In this document: positions 16,829 through 24,971 of the stretch, in pieces | How the letters are laid out: each line of letters begins with the position of its first letter | Position numbering within the stretch: the stretch's first letter is position 1 | NCBI GenBank assembly: GCA_001304315.1 | Contig: LJUW01000011.1 | Coordinates: 1 to 33,638, forward strand | Source of the DNA: a candidate division Zixibacteria bacterium SM23_73_2 | Lineage (GTDB): Bacteria; Zixibacteria; MSB-5A5; SM23-73-2 | Direction of reading: 5' to 3' | Length of the DNA: 33,638 nt | The notes under the pieces: model-generated | The model's database searches: none | Seen by the model: the letters and a program-made list of their open reading frames with translations, nothing else | Told to the model about the DNA's origin: nothing | Translations under genes and position numbers: made by a program

Positions 16829-16857
16829 GTTATATTAGAGTTTTTAAACCTCTGTAA
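16829..16857 (-). promoter_or_regulatory. Possible promoter for the small transporter
   Basis: TTACAG (16857-16852) and TATAAC (16834-16829) on the minus strand are separated by 17 bases. The predicted leader is about 14 bases before the ATG at 16808, holding the AAGGAG site. Confidence 0.45.
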
Positions 16858-16868
16858 TAAAATTATTA

Positions 16869-16897
16869 TTGACTTCTGATTTAAAAAGTATTAGTAA
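16869..16897 (+). promoter_or_regulatory. Possible promoter for the isochorismatase-type gene
   Basis: TTGACT at 16869-16874 is followed after 17 bases by TAGTAA at 16892-16897. The -10 match is modest and the DNA is AT-rich. Confidence 0.35.
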
Positions 16898-16961
16898 ATG
16901 TAAAATTTTATTTAATGCTGTCAACTAAAATCAATTTCTGATTTTTAAAACGGAGGAGATT

Positions 16962-17627
16962 ATGAATGATGAATATTACGTAAGCGAGAAAAATCTTAAA
17001 GAGAAAGCAGTTCTCTGGGAAAAAGAGATAAAACCATATAATATTCACAGAATGAAACCTGCTTTATCATCCTCTGCCCTCCTGGTTATTGATATGCAGA
17101 ATTTCTTTTTGAATCCCAAAAGCCAGACTTTCACTCCAGGGGGATTGGCTATAATCTCAAATGTCTCACAGCTCATAAAGGCTTTCAGGAAAAACAGGCT
17201 TCCGGTTATCTACACTGCTCACGTTCATAAAAGCCAGAAGATGGACGGGGGTCTGATGTCCTGGTGGTGGGAGGGGATGGTTATCGAGAACACCGAGGAT
17301 GCAAAGATTCACCCAGATTTAGCTCCCCTGCCTGAGGAGAAGGTCGTTTTTAAGCATAGATACAGCGGATTCTACAATACTGATTTAGAGATTACTTTAA
17401 GATGTTTAAAGATAACTGATCTTGTAATCTGCGGAATAATGACCAACCTGTGCTGCGAGACCACAGCCAGGGAAGCTTTCATGCGGGATTTTAAAGTTTT
17501 CTTTCTTTTAGATGCAACCGGAACCGTGGATGAGGAGCTTCATTTAGCCACTCTAAAAAACCTTGCTTTCGGGTTTGCTTATGTGACTAAGACGGAGGAG
17601 ATTTTAAGTAGTTTTCGTGAGGTATAA
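16962..17627 (+). CDS. Isochorismatase-family cysteine hydrolase
   Basis: A 221-residue hydrolase of the isochorismatase/nicotinamidase superfamily. The triad is visible: Asp44 in LLVIDMQNFF, Lys131 in VVFKHRYSGFYNT, and Cys164 in GIMTNLCCETTAR, where a second Cys165 takes the usual Val place. The cis-peptide ICGIMTN is in order. Members cleave isochorismate, nicotinamide, N-carbamoyl compounds or ureidoacrylate; the substrate cannot be told here. It is a single gene with GGAGGAG before the ATG and its own terminator at 17658-17690. A neighbour is a divergent small transporter, but a link is not shown. Confidence 0.88.
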   Translation: MNDEYYVSEKNLKEKAVLWEKEIKPYNIHRMKPALSSSALLVIDMQNFFLNPKSQTFTPGGLAIISNVSQLIKAFRKNRLPVIYTAHVHKSQKMDGGLMSWWWEGMVIENTEDAKIHPDLAPLPEEKVVFKHRYSGFYNTDLEITLRCLKITDLVICGIMTNLCCETTAREAFMRDFKVFFLLDATGTVDEELHLATLKNLAFGFAYVTKTEEILSSFREV

Positions 17628-17657
17628 AATTAAGAAGCTAACTTAAGCTTCACGTGG

Positions 17658-17690
17658 CGGAGGGTTTATCCCTCCGATTTATTTTTATAT
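17658..17690 (+). terminator. Intrinsic terminator of the isochorismatase-type gene
   Basis: Stem CGGAGGG (17658-17664) with CCCTCCG (17670-17676), 5-base loop, then ATTTATTTTTATAT. It lies about 30 bases after the stop codon. Confidence 0.8.
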
Positions 17691-17752
17691 GTCATTGCGG
17701 GCGTAGCGAAGCCAACCTTAGGTAGGCTTCTATTTTCGGACAAGTAATGACA
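17690..17752 (+). repeat. Miniature palindromic element with TGTCATT ends
   Basis: The 63-base unit begins TGTCATTGCGGGCG and ends in AATGACA, an inverted match to its start. Inside, GAAGCC-A-ACC (17708-17717) pairs with GGT-A-GGCTTC (17721-17730). It resembles the TGTCATTGCGAGC-type elements seen dispersed in many bacterial genomes. It directly follows the terminator at 17658-17690. The rest of the gap to 17897 holds low-complexity CCTACAACCTA-like sequence and no gene. Confidence 0.55.
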
Positions 17753-17897
17753 GTGTAAATGTAACTGTTAATCTCAAGTTCCTCTCCCTCACCGGGTAGT
17801 CAACCTGGGGAGAGAAATTAAAACCTACCTTGAGGGCAAGGCGGGTTGACATTTTTATTTATCTAAAAGCTATTCCCTATAACCTACAACCTACCCC

Positions 17898-18971
17898 CTA
17901 ATACCTCTCAAAAAGCTCCCCCCACTCGGTCTTTTTAAATCTATTAATAATACTCCTCCCTATGGTGGGATACCAGAAGAAGTCGTGATATAAATTAGAG
18001 GCAAATGGTGCCCAGCCAACCAGAGGTGATTTCAAAAGTATCCCTTCTAAAAATCTCAGATGCCCGATTCTTAACATCTGGTCTCCCCAGATCACAAAGC
18101 TTTTTTTAACCTTGAATCCGAAGTTAACTGAGGAGATATCCTCCCCTATTATCTCAATCTTTTCTGGATCAGCTACACCCAATCCCATATCGTGGCACAT
18201 CCTTAGATAAGGGATACTCAGAGGCTCAAAGCCCATCAGCTTCGCAGCAATAGAATCTATGGCTACTGAATCAGAAGATGCTAAGAGGAAGTTTTTTATC
18301 TTAGGCTCCATTGTTCTGGGACCTGCTCCATCCCCGCAAACAGTACCGTCCATCACCGCGAAGACGCTGGGATTGATTTCCTTTTGCATAAGCATCAGGT
18401 CAACTAAAACCTCGTGAATGTATTTATGCCCGTAATGCCTGAACTCCTTTAACAGACCTCCGAAGGCGTTTTTTATCGCACCGGTTGTGATAGAGTGGCC
18501 ATGGGTTTTAACGGTTGGAAGATGGATCATCTGTTTTCCAACGAACATCCTGGGGATCTCGATTCCCTTTGGAAAGAGGGTGTTTAGCTTTAAAAGCTTA
18601 CTTTTGAACTTATACTTTATCCATTCCACCTCGGTCAGAGGGATAAACTCAAGATCGTATCTGTTCAAAACGCCCATCCATCTGTTCTCCCTTGCTCCTT
18701 TGATCGGATCCGTGACCACGGTCCTGTTCTCCACCGGGAAAAGTTTTTCGGTTTTGAATCCATCCTCCAGAAGAGTTTTCAAAACCCCCTCAAGCTGCCA
18801 GGGCTGAGAGGAGCAGGATGGGAAATATTTGGTCCAGGAGAGGTTGAGCTTTATAAGGGTATCTTTGTCCCTGGAGATAAACTTCTGATACCCGGATAGT
18901 AAAAGGAGCTTTTTGTAATCCTCTAAAACGGTATCCGGCGAGGTCTTTAATACTGCGACTTTAGGTTCTGA
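17898..18971 (-). CDS. DUF362 domain protein
   Basis: A protein of about 357 residues with the DUF362 core: PTVKTHGHSITTGAIKNAFGG in the middle and DGTVCGDGAGPRTMEPK further on. DUF362 proteins are thought to act in iron-sulfur or electron-transfer contexts, but this one has no CxxCxxC ferredoxin cluster. The chemical role is unknown. I chose the GTG at 18971 because AGGTGA lies five bases upstream; an earlier GTG at 18983 directly abuts the preceding stop codon and lacks a ribosome site. It follows the UbiA-family gene within 12 bases, so the two are co-transcribed and may share a pathway. Confidence 0.8.
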   Translation of the reverse strand, partial: SEPKVAVLKTSPDTVLEDYKKLLLLSGYQKFISRDKDTLIKLNLSWTKYFPSCSSQPWQLEGVLKTLLEDGFKTEKLFPVENRTVVTDPIKGARENRWMGVLNRYDLEFIPLTEVEWIKYKFKSKLLKLNTLFPKGIEIPRMFVGKQMIHLPTVKTHGHSITTGAIKNAFGGLLKEFRHYGHKYIHEVLVDLMLMQKEINPSVFAVMDGTVCGDGAGPRTMEPKIKNFLLASSDSVAIDSIAAKLMGFEPLSIPYLRMCHDMGLGVADPEKIEIIGEDISSVNFGFKVKKSFVIWGDQMLRIGHLRFLEGILLKSPLVGWAPFASNLYHDFFWYPTIGRSIINRFKKTEWGELFERY

Positions 18972-18983
18972 CACAAAAATCAC

Positions 18984-19853
18984 CTATATATATACGACTA
19001 CCAGGACGCAGACAAGCCATAAAAAGATGTCGATTAAAATCGGCAGGTCGGTCAAAAGGAGCCTGGAGGGGCTTCCCCCCTTTTCCTTTTGATGGATCAG
19101 GTAAAGATACCTGAATATCCCGTACAGGACAAAGGGGATGGTTAACTCCAGGTGTTCTACATTCAGTTTTTCCTTGACCTCAGCTGAAAGGGTATAGAAA
19201 GCATAAGCCACCACAGTCGATGCCGTGACCACCGAGATCAACTGATCCAAAAAATAGGGGCTGTACTCGGTCAGAATCTTTCTGTGAGCATCAGCTTTTT
19301 CTTCTAAAAGGATCAGCTCATATCTTCTCTTGCCGAAACCCAAAAACAGTGCCAGAAGGGTGGTACAAACCACCAGCCAGGGAGATATTATAACCTGGAT
19401 AACCACAGCTCCAGCCACTGCCCTTAATACAAATCCCGCAGCAATGCACATCACGTCGAGTATGACCGCATGTTTCAAATACCTGGAGTAAAGCAGATTC
19501 AGAATAAAGTAAGTTATCCCTACGATGAAAAAACCGAAGCTTAAAAGATAGGAGAGAAAAAGGGACAGAAAAGAAAGAAAAATTACAAAAATTAAAGCTG
19601 AATGAGTCTTGAGTTTACCCGAAGCTATGGGTCTTTTTGATTTTACTGGATGAACCCTGTCGTTTTTCAAATCCAGAAGATCATTTATAATGTAGACGCT
19701 GGAGGAAATAAGGCAGAAAAGAAAAAAGGCATAGATGGTTTTTAAGAGCAGATCAGAGTTGAAAAGATTCTGGGAGAAGATCAGTCCGGCAAAAAGCAGA
19801 AGGTTTTTGACCCACTGGTTGAGCCTCATCGAGACGAAGATATTTTTAACCAT
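18984..19853 (-). CDS. UbiA-family decaprenyl-phosphate phosphoribosyltransferase-like protein
   Basis: A polytopic membrane prenyltransferase of 289 residues with about nine helices. N-terminal MRLNQWVKNLLLFAGLIFS and the first Asp motif NDLLDLKNDRVHPVKSKRP (57-75) match the DPPR synthase (Rv3806c-like) subfamily, which moves phosphoribose from PRPP to polyprenyl phosphate. The second motif YSRYLKHAVILDVM is also present. The ATG at 19853 is chosen for AAGGGA just upstream; a TTG at 19871 would add six residues. In actinobacteria the product feeds arabinan synthesis; in Gram-negatives the role is less known. Operon with the DUF362 gene. Confidence 0.88.
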   Translation of the reverse strand: MVKNIFVSMRLNQWVKNLLLFAGLIFSQNLFNSDLLLKTIYAFFLFCLISSSVYIINDLLDLKNDRVHPVKSKRPIASGKLKTHSALIFVIFLSFLSLFLSYLLSFGFFIVGITYFILNLLYSRYLKHAVILDVMCIAAGFVLRAVAGAVVIQVIISPWLVVCTTLLALFLGFGKRRYELILLEEKADAHRKILTEYSPYFLDQLISVVTASTVVAYAFYTLSAEVKEKLNVEHLELTIPFVLYGIFRYLYLIHQKEKGGSPSRLLLTDLPILIDIFLWLVCVLVVVYI

Positions 19854-19949
19854 AGAGTTTCCCTTAAACAAATCGGTTTAATATACCAAAATTTGAGGGA
19901 ATGTAAAGAGGAAAAGGTTTATTTAATTTTGCTGAGTATGTTATTGCAA

Positions 19950-19977
19950 ATAAAAAAAGATCGGATTTCAAAATCCG
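19950..19977 (-). terminator. Intrinsic terminator of the dockerin gene
   Basis: A short stem (CGGATTT 19962-19968 with AAATCCG 19971-19977) is followed on the minus strand by ATCTTTTTTTATT (19961 to about 19949). It lies about 70 bases after the dockerin stop, beyond a further hairpin array. Confidence 0.75.
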
Positions 19978-19988
19978 ACTATAAGAGA

Positions 19989-20034
19989 GTCGATTTTAGA
20001 AAATCGATCCAAAGGATCAATCCTTCGGATCGAC
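19989..20034 (-). repeat. Multi-hairpin element downstream of the dockerin gene
   Basis: GTCGAT (19989-19994) pairs with ATCGAC (20029-20034) around smaller hairpins: CGATTTT/AAAATCG (19991-20006), GATCC-AAA-GGATC (20006-20018) and ATCC-TTC-GGAT (20020-20030). Some of these are alternatives to one another. The layout, an outer stem around two hairpins, recalls the element at 13109-13161. Confidence 0.5.
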
Positions 20035-20044
20035 CTACTGTTAT

Positions 20045-20812
20045 CTAACACTCCACTTGTGGAGGTGGACCACTTTTTAAAAGGTAGTTAGCTAAATAGA
20101 TCACGTCAGATAAATTAATCAGACAGTCTGCGTTCATATCTGCGTTAGTATTGGAACAGGGAAAATACCCCGGCTCAGGGCCACCCTTCAAGTAATAATT
20201 GGCAAGGTAAATTACATCTGATAAATTCACTGAATCGTCCAAATTAACATCTCCAGCTGCAATTTGTGAAGACTCCAAATGTAAGACTCCTTTTTCAAAT
20301 TGAGGGACAAAGGTAATACCGCTTGGATCGAGCTTAAATTCGTAAACATGTGGTCCAACAATTATGAATGTTGTATCTAATGTTGTAACTCCGGTGTCAG
20401 TAGCACTAAAGAACAGATTAACTGCTGGACCTCGTCCGGGCTTAATCGTGTGGGTTGTAAAGAAGGCTGTAGCCCCGCACCACAAAGTCTTGCTTGCATT
20501 ATCAATGAAGTCATCTTTTACGGTCATAGGTTCTGCTCTGGTACCTACAAAGCTTAACGAGTCCGCGAAAAGAGGTCCGGTCCACAGAAAAGGGAAAGAG
20601 AGGCCGATTATTTCCTCATCATTTTGCAAAATGACAGAAAAAACAGTTTTGCCTAAAAGTGATGAACTATCAATGTAAGAACATCTCTTTTGAAATAAGA
20701 CCGAGTCTGGCCCACCCGGGTCATCAGAGTCCTGCTGAGCAAGGATATTGCAGGGAAATATAAATGTAAAAATCAAACCCATTAAAAGAAATTTTGTTAC
20801 TGTTTTGCTCAC
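20045..20812 (-). CDS. Secreted protein with cohesin-like body and two dockerin repeats
   Basis: A 255-residue protein with a signal peptide (1-25, cut likely after ILA). A beta-rich middle region (about 36-180) follows, which looks cohesin/Ig-like. At the C-terminus are two dockerin repeats, GDVNLDDSVNLSDVIYLANY (about 188-207) and ADMNADCLINLSDVIYLANY (about 224-243). Both keep the Asp/Asn calcium loop positions D-x-N-x-D...N..D. It should be exported and calcium-stabilised. GTG start at 20812 with AGGAGG six bases upstream. Dockerin with a cohesin-like body is common in several candidate phyla where no cellulosome is known. It may help cell-surface assembly or simply be a secreted adhesin. 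Confidence 0.85.
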   Translation of the reverse strand: MSKTVTKFLLMGLIFTFIFPCNILAQQDSDDPGGPDSVLFQKRCSYIDSSSLLGKTVFSVILQNDEEIIGLSFPFLWTGPLFADSLSFVGTRAEPMTVKDDFIDNASKTLWCGATAFFTTHTIKPGRGPAVNLFFSATDTGVTTLDTTFIIVGPHVYEFKLDPSGITFVPQFEKGVLHLESSQIAAGDVNLDDSVNLSDVIYLANYYLKGGPEPGYFPCSNTNADMNADCLINLSDVIYLANYLLKSGPPPQVEC

Positions 20813-20871
20813 CCCTGGCCTCCTATGCTTAAGTCTTAAACCCTATCATAAAAATGCAACAACCTATTTAT

Positions 20872-20900
20872 ATAATAATAAAGACCTTAATATTTGTCAA
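20872..20900 (-). promoter_or_regulatory. Near-consensus promoter of the dockerin gene
   Basis: TTGACA (20900-20895) and TATTAT (20877-20872) on the minus strand are 17 bases apart. The predicted start is near 20865, giving a leader of about 52 bases. It lies in the gap after the diguanylate cyclase gene, so the dockerin gene is likely transcribed on its own. Confidence 0.75.
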
Positions 20901-20953
20901 ACGAAAAATTCAATTTTTTATTAATTCTTATATCGTAAAGAAAAAAAGTGGAA

Positions 20954-22774
20954 TTATATGGTGTTTTTAACCGCTGCCTCTTCCCTCTCGTAGATTATCG
21001 ACCTGTTCCTTCCCTCGTTTTTGGCCTCAAGCAAAGCCATATCCGCGCACCAGATCAGCTTATCAGCATTCTTTGCATCCTGGGGATAGATGGCTGCTCC
21101 CAGGCTTACGGTTATATGATGGTTGTGGTCTAAATATTCGTCCTTGAATTCATAGTCCTCTATGCTTTTCCTCAGCCTTTCCATAAACCGGATGCATTCT
21201 TTTGAATCGGTCTCGGGCATTATCACACAGAACTCCTCACCCCCATACCTGCAAACCACATCGATTGACCTGACCACCTTCAAAAGATGGCTGCCCAGCT
21301 GTTTTAAAAGACCATCCCCTGCCTGGTGACCGAAGGAATCGTTGTAGATTTTGAACTGGTCGATATCGAATATCACCAAAGCCAGCTTTCTTTCGAACCT
21401 TTTAGCCCTGAATATCTCCTCATTTAACCTCTGGTAGAAGTAACGGTAATTATAAAGGCTGGTCATACTGTCGGTATAGGAGAGCTCCTCGATGGTTTTG
21501 AACTGCTTTATGTTTTTCAGAGATAGAGAGGTCATGCTTAAAAGTATGGAAAAAGAGGATAGGTCGATTTCCTGATAATCCTCGTTTTTGTCCTTTTTAC
21601 CCAGAACCACCATCCCGAATCGTCCATCGGGCAAATTCAATTTAGAGCCCAACAGAAGCTGATTGGACCGAAGAAATTCTAAAAGCTTATTCTCTTTTAG
21701 TTTTTTTTCAACCTCACTAATGAAAAAAGGCTCGGCTTTGTTCTGAACCCAGAAGTAAAGATCTGATTTTTTTAGAAGGGAATCCGGAGACAAATTCTCC
21801 AGTTCTATATTCTTTGAGTACTTTGGATAAAGGTTGGGAGTCTTTTCTTCCGGAAGAAAGACCAAGATTTTTGTAGTATCGAAGTGTTTCTGTAAGGTAT
21901 CTATTAGAATGAAAAACAGCCTCTCCTCATCTAAGGAATTATATAGCTTTTCTGTTTCCTGAAAAAGGGAGAAAAGGTCAAAGACCTTTTTCTTTAATTC
22001 CTTTTCTGAAGTTGCCTCCTTCCATTTCACCAGGGAGAGGTAGCTTTTCATCCTTCTTTTTTTTGACTGCAATTCCTCTTTCAACTTTTCTATCTCGAAT
22101 TCTTTGGCGATCTTTTTACCTGCCCAGAGGATTAAGTTGAATTCAAATTCGGAAAGCTTTTTGTCCTCAGTTTTAATCAGAGCAAAAGCAAAAATCTCAG
22201 GCCCGTCTCCTATCTGAAAAAGGAGGTTAAAGCCAGCCTGGTCTGAAAGCTCTTTTAACTCTTTTGGTATATGGTCTTCCCCTACCGATTCGATTTCAAA
22301 GATGGTTTTGTGGGTTGAGTATACCAAGGATTTTAACCTGGAGAATAACTTAAGATTTGACTCCAGGGAAATACCCTGGTAAGCTGATCTGGATAGATTG
22401 TATCCGTAAATCGGTTTGAATTTATTTTTGTTTTCAACGAAGAACAAAAGGGCATCTACACCAATCAGTCCATCCAGAAACTCGGTGGTGAATTTCCCCC
22501 ATCTCGAGTAGTTGGATTTTTTCTTGGTGCCTGCTTTAACCTCGAAGATCTTCTGGTTTAAAAGCTTTACTTTACGGACAAACTCAAAGCTTTTTTGGCT
22601 GGCTTTGTTCCAGGCATTATAGATGAATCCCAGAATGAAGAACAAACCTAAAAAGATAATTTTTACCCCAAGCTCTATCTGAGCCCAGAAAACCCAGGCA
22701 ATCGACAGCATCAAAAGCAGAGAAAAAACAACCAGGGGGGAGATGTCTTTGGATTTAAAAGGATTGAAATTCAT
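20954..22774 (-). CDS. Membrane-bound GAF-like/GGDEF diguanylate cyclase
   Basis: A 606-residue enzyme that should make cyclic di-GMP. Two membrane helices (about 12-30 and 37-52) anchor it, followed by a GAF-like region (about 85-225), a coiled segment (225-250) and a second GAF-like region (about 280-420). A C-terminal GGDEF domain carries GGEEF (511-515), LVIFDIDQFKIYNDSFGHQAGD for metal and substrate, and an inhibitory site RSID (502-505) five residues before the active loop. It is therefore likely active and product-inhibited. Start ATG at 22774 overlaps the previous stop by four bases (ATGA). It is the last gene of a TPR-TPR-GGDEF operon, so those TPR proteins may tune or sense for it. 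Confidence 0.92.
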   Translation of the reverse strand: MNFNPFKSKDISPLVVFSLLLMLSIAWVFWAQIELGVKIIFLGLFFILGFIYNAWNKASQKSFEFVRKVKLLNQKIFEVKAGTKKKSNYSRWGKFTTEFLDGLIGVDALLFFVENKNKFKPIYGYNLSRSAYQGISLESNLKLFSRLKSLVYSTHKTIFEIESVGEDHIPKELKELSDQAGFNLLFQIGDGPEIFAFALIKTEDKKLSEFEFNLILWAGKKIAKEFEIEKLKEELQSKKRRMKSYLSLVKWKEATSEKELKKKVFDLFSLFQETEKLYNSLDEERLFFILIDTLQKHFDTTKILVFLPEEKTPNLYPKYSKNIELENLSPDSLLKKSDLYFWVQNKAEPFFISEVEKKLKENKLLEFLRSNQLLLGSKLNLPDGRFGMVVLGKKDKNEDYQEIDLSSFSILLSMTSLSLKNIKQFKTIEELSYTDSMTSLYNYRYFYQRLNEEIFRAKRFERKLALVIFDIDQFKIYNDSFGHQAGDGLLKQLGSHLLKVVRSIDVVCRYGGEEFCVIMPETDSKECIRFMERLRKSIEDYEFKDEYLDHNHHITVSLGAAIYPQDAKNADKLIWCADMALLEAKNEGRNRSIIYEREEAAVKNTI

Positions 22775-23709
22775 AGGACAAGCTCGAGATCCGAGTATAA
22801 AAAGTTAAATCTGGATTCTGCGTCGTTTAATACTTTCAAATTATATTTAGCCTTTTTGAATTTAGGATCAAGCGCACAGGCGATTTCAAGATTTTTTTTC
22901 CCCTCCCTCAAAAGAATTTTTAAAAACAAAAGGTATGCTATTCCCAGACGCTTTTTTAATTCTGGGGGAGAGCTTTCACCTTCGATTAGGCTTTCATATC
23001 CGGAGACGATTTTCTCCACGTCATTTTTTTCAACTTTTGTCTGGTCTAAGAAGAAAAGAAGTAAAAGTCTTTCGAAATCCTCCAGATATCTGAATATCCT
23101 TTTGTCTTCTGCGGTAAGAAGATGATCGAATTTCTCTTTCAGTTTAACCCGGGCATTCTGGTACTTACCATCTCTTAGAAGTTTCAAGGCTTCAGTGAAG
23201 TCTTTGTCCCCGGATAGAAAACCCAAAGCGGAGGATTTCTCTAAATTGGTTTTGGTTTTAGAGATAAAGCCCTGATCCAAGTTCGGGGAATGGGTGCAGG
23301 CGAGGTTCAGATACAAATATCCCAAGAGAAATAAAACCTCGGAGTTTTCAGGTTCTTTACCGATGACCTCCTTTAAACAACTCTCCCCTTTTTGAAACTG
23401 GTTTTCAAAAAGATGGATTTTACCCAGATTTATTAAAGCGTCAAAATCCCTTTTCTCTTTCAGGATCTTTTCAAAGGTTGTTTTTGCCAGGTTCAACTTG
23501 CCTGTTTTTAACGCCAAAATCAATAGAGCCTGGTATAGTCTTTTATCCTTCTTAGACAGAGCTGCCAACTCAAGATGAAGAAGCCCTGTTGTGTAGTCTT
23601 TTCTGGACAGAAAATAGCGGGCCAGAAGATAATTCAAATTGGGGTTCAAGCTCTCCGGCACGAAAGCAGAAGAGTTCATCAACTGGTCTATTTTTTTCTG
23701 TTCTATCAT
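22771..23709 (-). CDS. TPR-repeat protein upstream of the diguanylate cyclase
   Basis: A 312-residue protein made almost wholly of TPR-like helix pairs, such as YFLSRKDYTTGLLHLELAAL, LINLGKIHLFENQFQKGESC and KKRLGIAYLLFLKILLREGK. There is no signal peptide or membrane helix, so it is probably cytoplasmic. AGAGGT lies 4 bases before the ATG, just after the stop of the previous TPR gene. Its stop overlaps the start of the GGDEF gene. TPRs bind proteins; the partner may be the cyclase or the other TPR protein. No enzyme motif is visible. Confidence 0.8.
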   Translation of the reverse strand: MIEQKKIDQLMNSSAFVPESLNPNLNYLLARYFLSRKDYTTGLLHLELAALSKKDKRLYQALLILALKTGKLNLAKTTFEKILKEKRDFDALINLGKIHLFENQFQKGESCLKEVIGKEPENSEVLFLLGYLYLNLACTHSPNLDQGFISKTKTNLEKSSALGFLSGDKDFTEALKLLRDGKYQNARVKLKEKFDHLLTAEDKRIFRYLEDFERLLLLFFLDQTKVEKNDVEKIVSGYESLIEGESSPPELKKRLGIAYLLFLKILLREGKKNLEIACALDPKFKKAKYNLKVLNDAESRFNFLYSDLELVL

Positions 23710-23718
23710 AAAGACCTC

Positions 23719-24855
23719 TTAAGCTGAAATTGAGCTCAACAAAAGCTCAAGGTTTTGCCCTATATCCTTTACCACAGAGAGGTTTTTTTCATCTTCTTTC
23801 TGCTCGAAGTTTTTTAAGGAAAGTAAAACAAAATACCTCGAATAATAAAGATGAGCCAAGGTTAAGCTGTTTCGCAGGTCCGGATAGTTTTTACCCTCAA
23901 CCAGATTTTTACCCACCAAAAGCAGATAATCCTCAACCTCCTTTTTTTCCAGCGATTCCGGCTCATATTTGAATCTCAAGCTGAAATATTCACAGATCGA
24001 TTTTATTCTGAAGCTGTCGGTATATAAAAGCAGGTCTTTTAATATCATGTAAATCCTGGAGAGGTCCTCCCAGGTGATAGCTCTCTGGAACATATAGGCA
24101 ATGGCTTTGTCCTTTCTGGGACCGTACTTATATGCTTTCTTAAAGTAGTTCAATGCTAAAATAAGGTTCTGGGAGTTGAATATATCACAGGAGATTTCAG
24201 TTTGCTCAAGATAGGCAAAACCCAGATTTAAAAATGCTTCCTGGTATCTGGGATTTATTGCCACGGCTTTTTCCAGCTGAGAGATAGCTTCCCGGTACAT
24301 TTTTTTCTCCAGGAAGGCACAGCCATAATTATGCAGGAAATCTGCGTAAAGAGAATTAATTTTCAAGGCGCTCTGGAAGGCTTTTATAGCTGAGTCGTTT
24401 TTCCCTTTTTTTAAAAATACCAGTCCAAGTAAATTGTGAGGCTGCGAGAATTCCGGTGATTTGGATATCGCTTGATTGAATTGCTCTTCCGCCTCATCCA
24501 GAAGATCCATCCCCAAAAATACCATCCCCAATTTGAAATCTGCTTCCCCGTCATCTAAATTGGCAATCCTTTCTTTCATCTGGAAGATCGAATCTAAAAG
24601 TGAAGCCTCTGCCTTGTGATAGTGATGAAGTTTTCCCTTTAGATTTTCATTTACCTCCTCTGAGGAAAAACGGATGTTCTGGGAGGAGATAAGCTTGTTA
24701 TCCTTAAATAGCCTTATCACCCCGCAGCTTTCAAGGGATTCGAAACCGGTTTTTATCGTGTAAACCCGATCTCCGAATACTTTTTTATCCTTGAATTCAG
24801 GCAGATTCTCTGGGGAGAGGATATCCTTTTCCGTTTGTATTTTTAAATGCTCCAT
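23719..24855 (-). CDS. TPR-repeat protein with unrecognised N-terminal domain
   Basis: A 378-residue protein. Residues 1-95 (MEHLKIQTEKDILSP...) form a small domain I do not recognise, with strands such as VFGDRVYTIKTGFESLESCG. From about 105 onward there are TPR units such as FKLGMVFLGMDLLDEAEEQF, NLLGLVFLKKGKNDSAIKAF and LHNYGCAFLEKKMYREAISQ. The C-terminal third (about 250-378) is helical but poorly repeated. No signal peptide. It is the first gene of the TPR-TPR-GGDEF operon. The start has only a weak ribosome site (AGGGT next to the ATG). A regulator or scaffold for c-di-GMP output is a guess from context. Confidence 0.75.
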   Translation of the reverse strand: MEHLKIQTEKDILSPENLPEFKDKKVFGDRVYTIKTGFESLESCGVIRLFKDNKLISSQNIRFSSEEVNENLKGKLHHYHKAEASLLDSIFQMKERIANLDDGEADFKLGMVFLGMDLLDEAEEQFNQAISKSPEFSQPHNLLGLVFLKKGKNDSAIKAFQSALKINSLYADFLHNYGCAFLEKKMYREAISQLEKAVAINPRYQEAFLNLGFAYLEQTEISCDIFNSQNLILALNYFKKAYKYGPRKDKAIAYMFQRAITWEDLSRIYMILKDLLLYTDSFRIKSICEYFSLRFKYEPESLEKKEVEDYLLLVGKNLVEGKNYPDLRNSLTLAHLYYSRYFVLLSLKNFEQKEDEKNLSVVKDIGQNLELLLSSISA

Positions 24856-24971
24856 ACCCTATTGGATTCAAAAAGTTCAAGTTGTACTACTTCTTTTTAC
24901 TTATCGGCTGGTTTTTCTAAGGAATAAAGGGGGAAATGGGATTTAGCTTTAGCTGGTCTTCAGTTTTTCGA

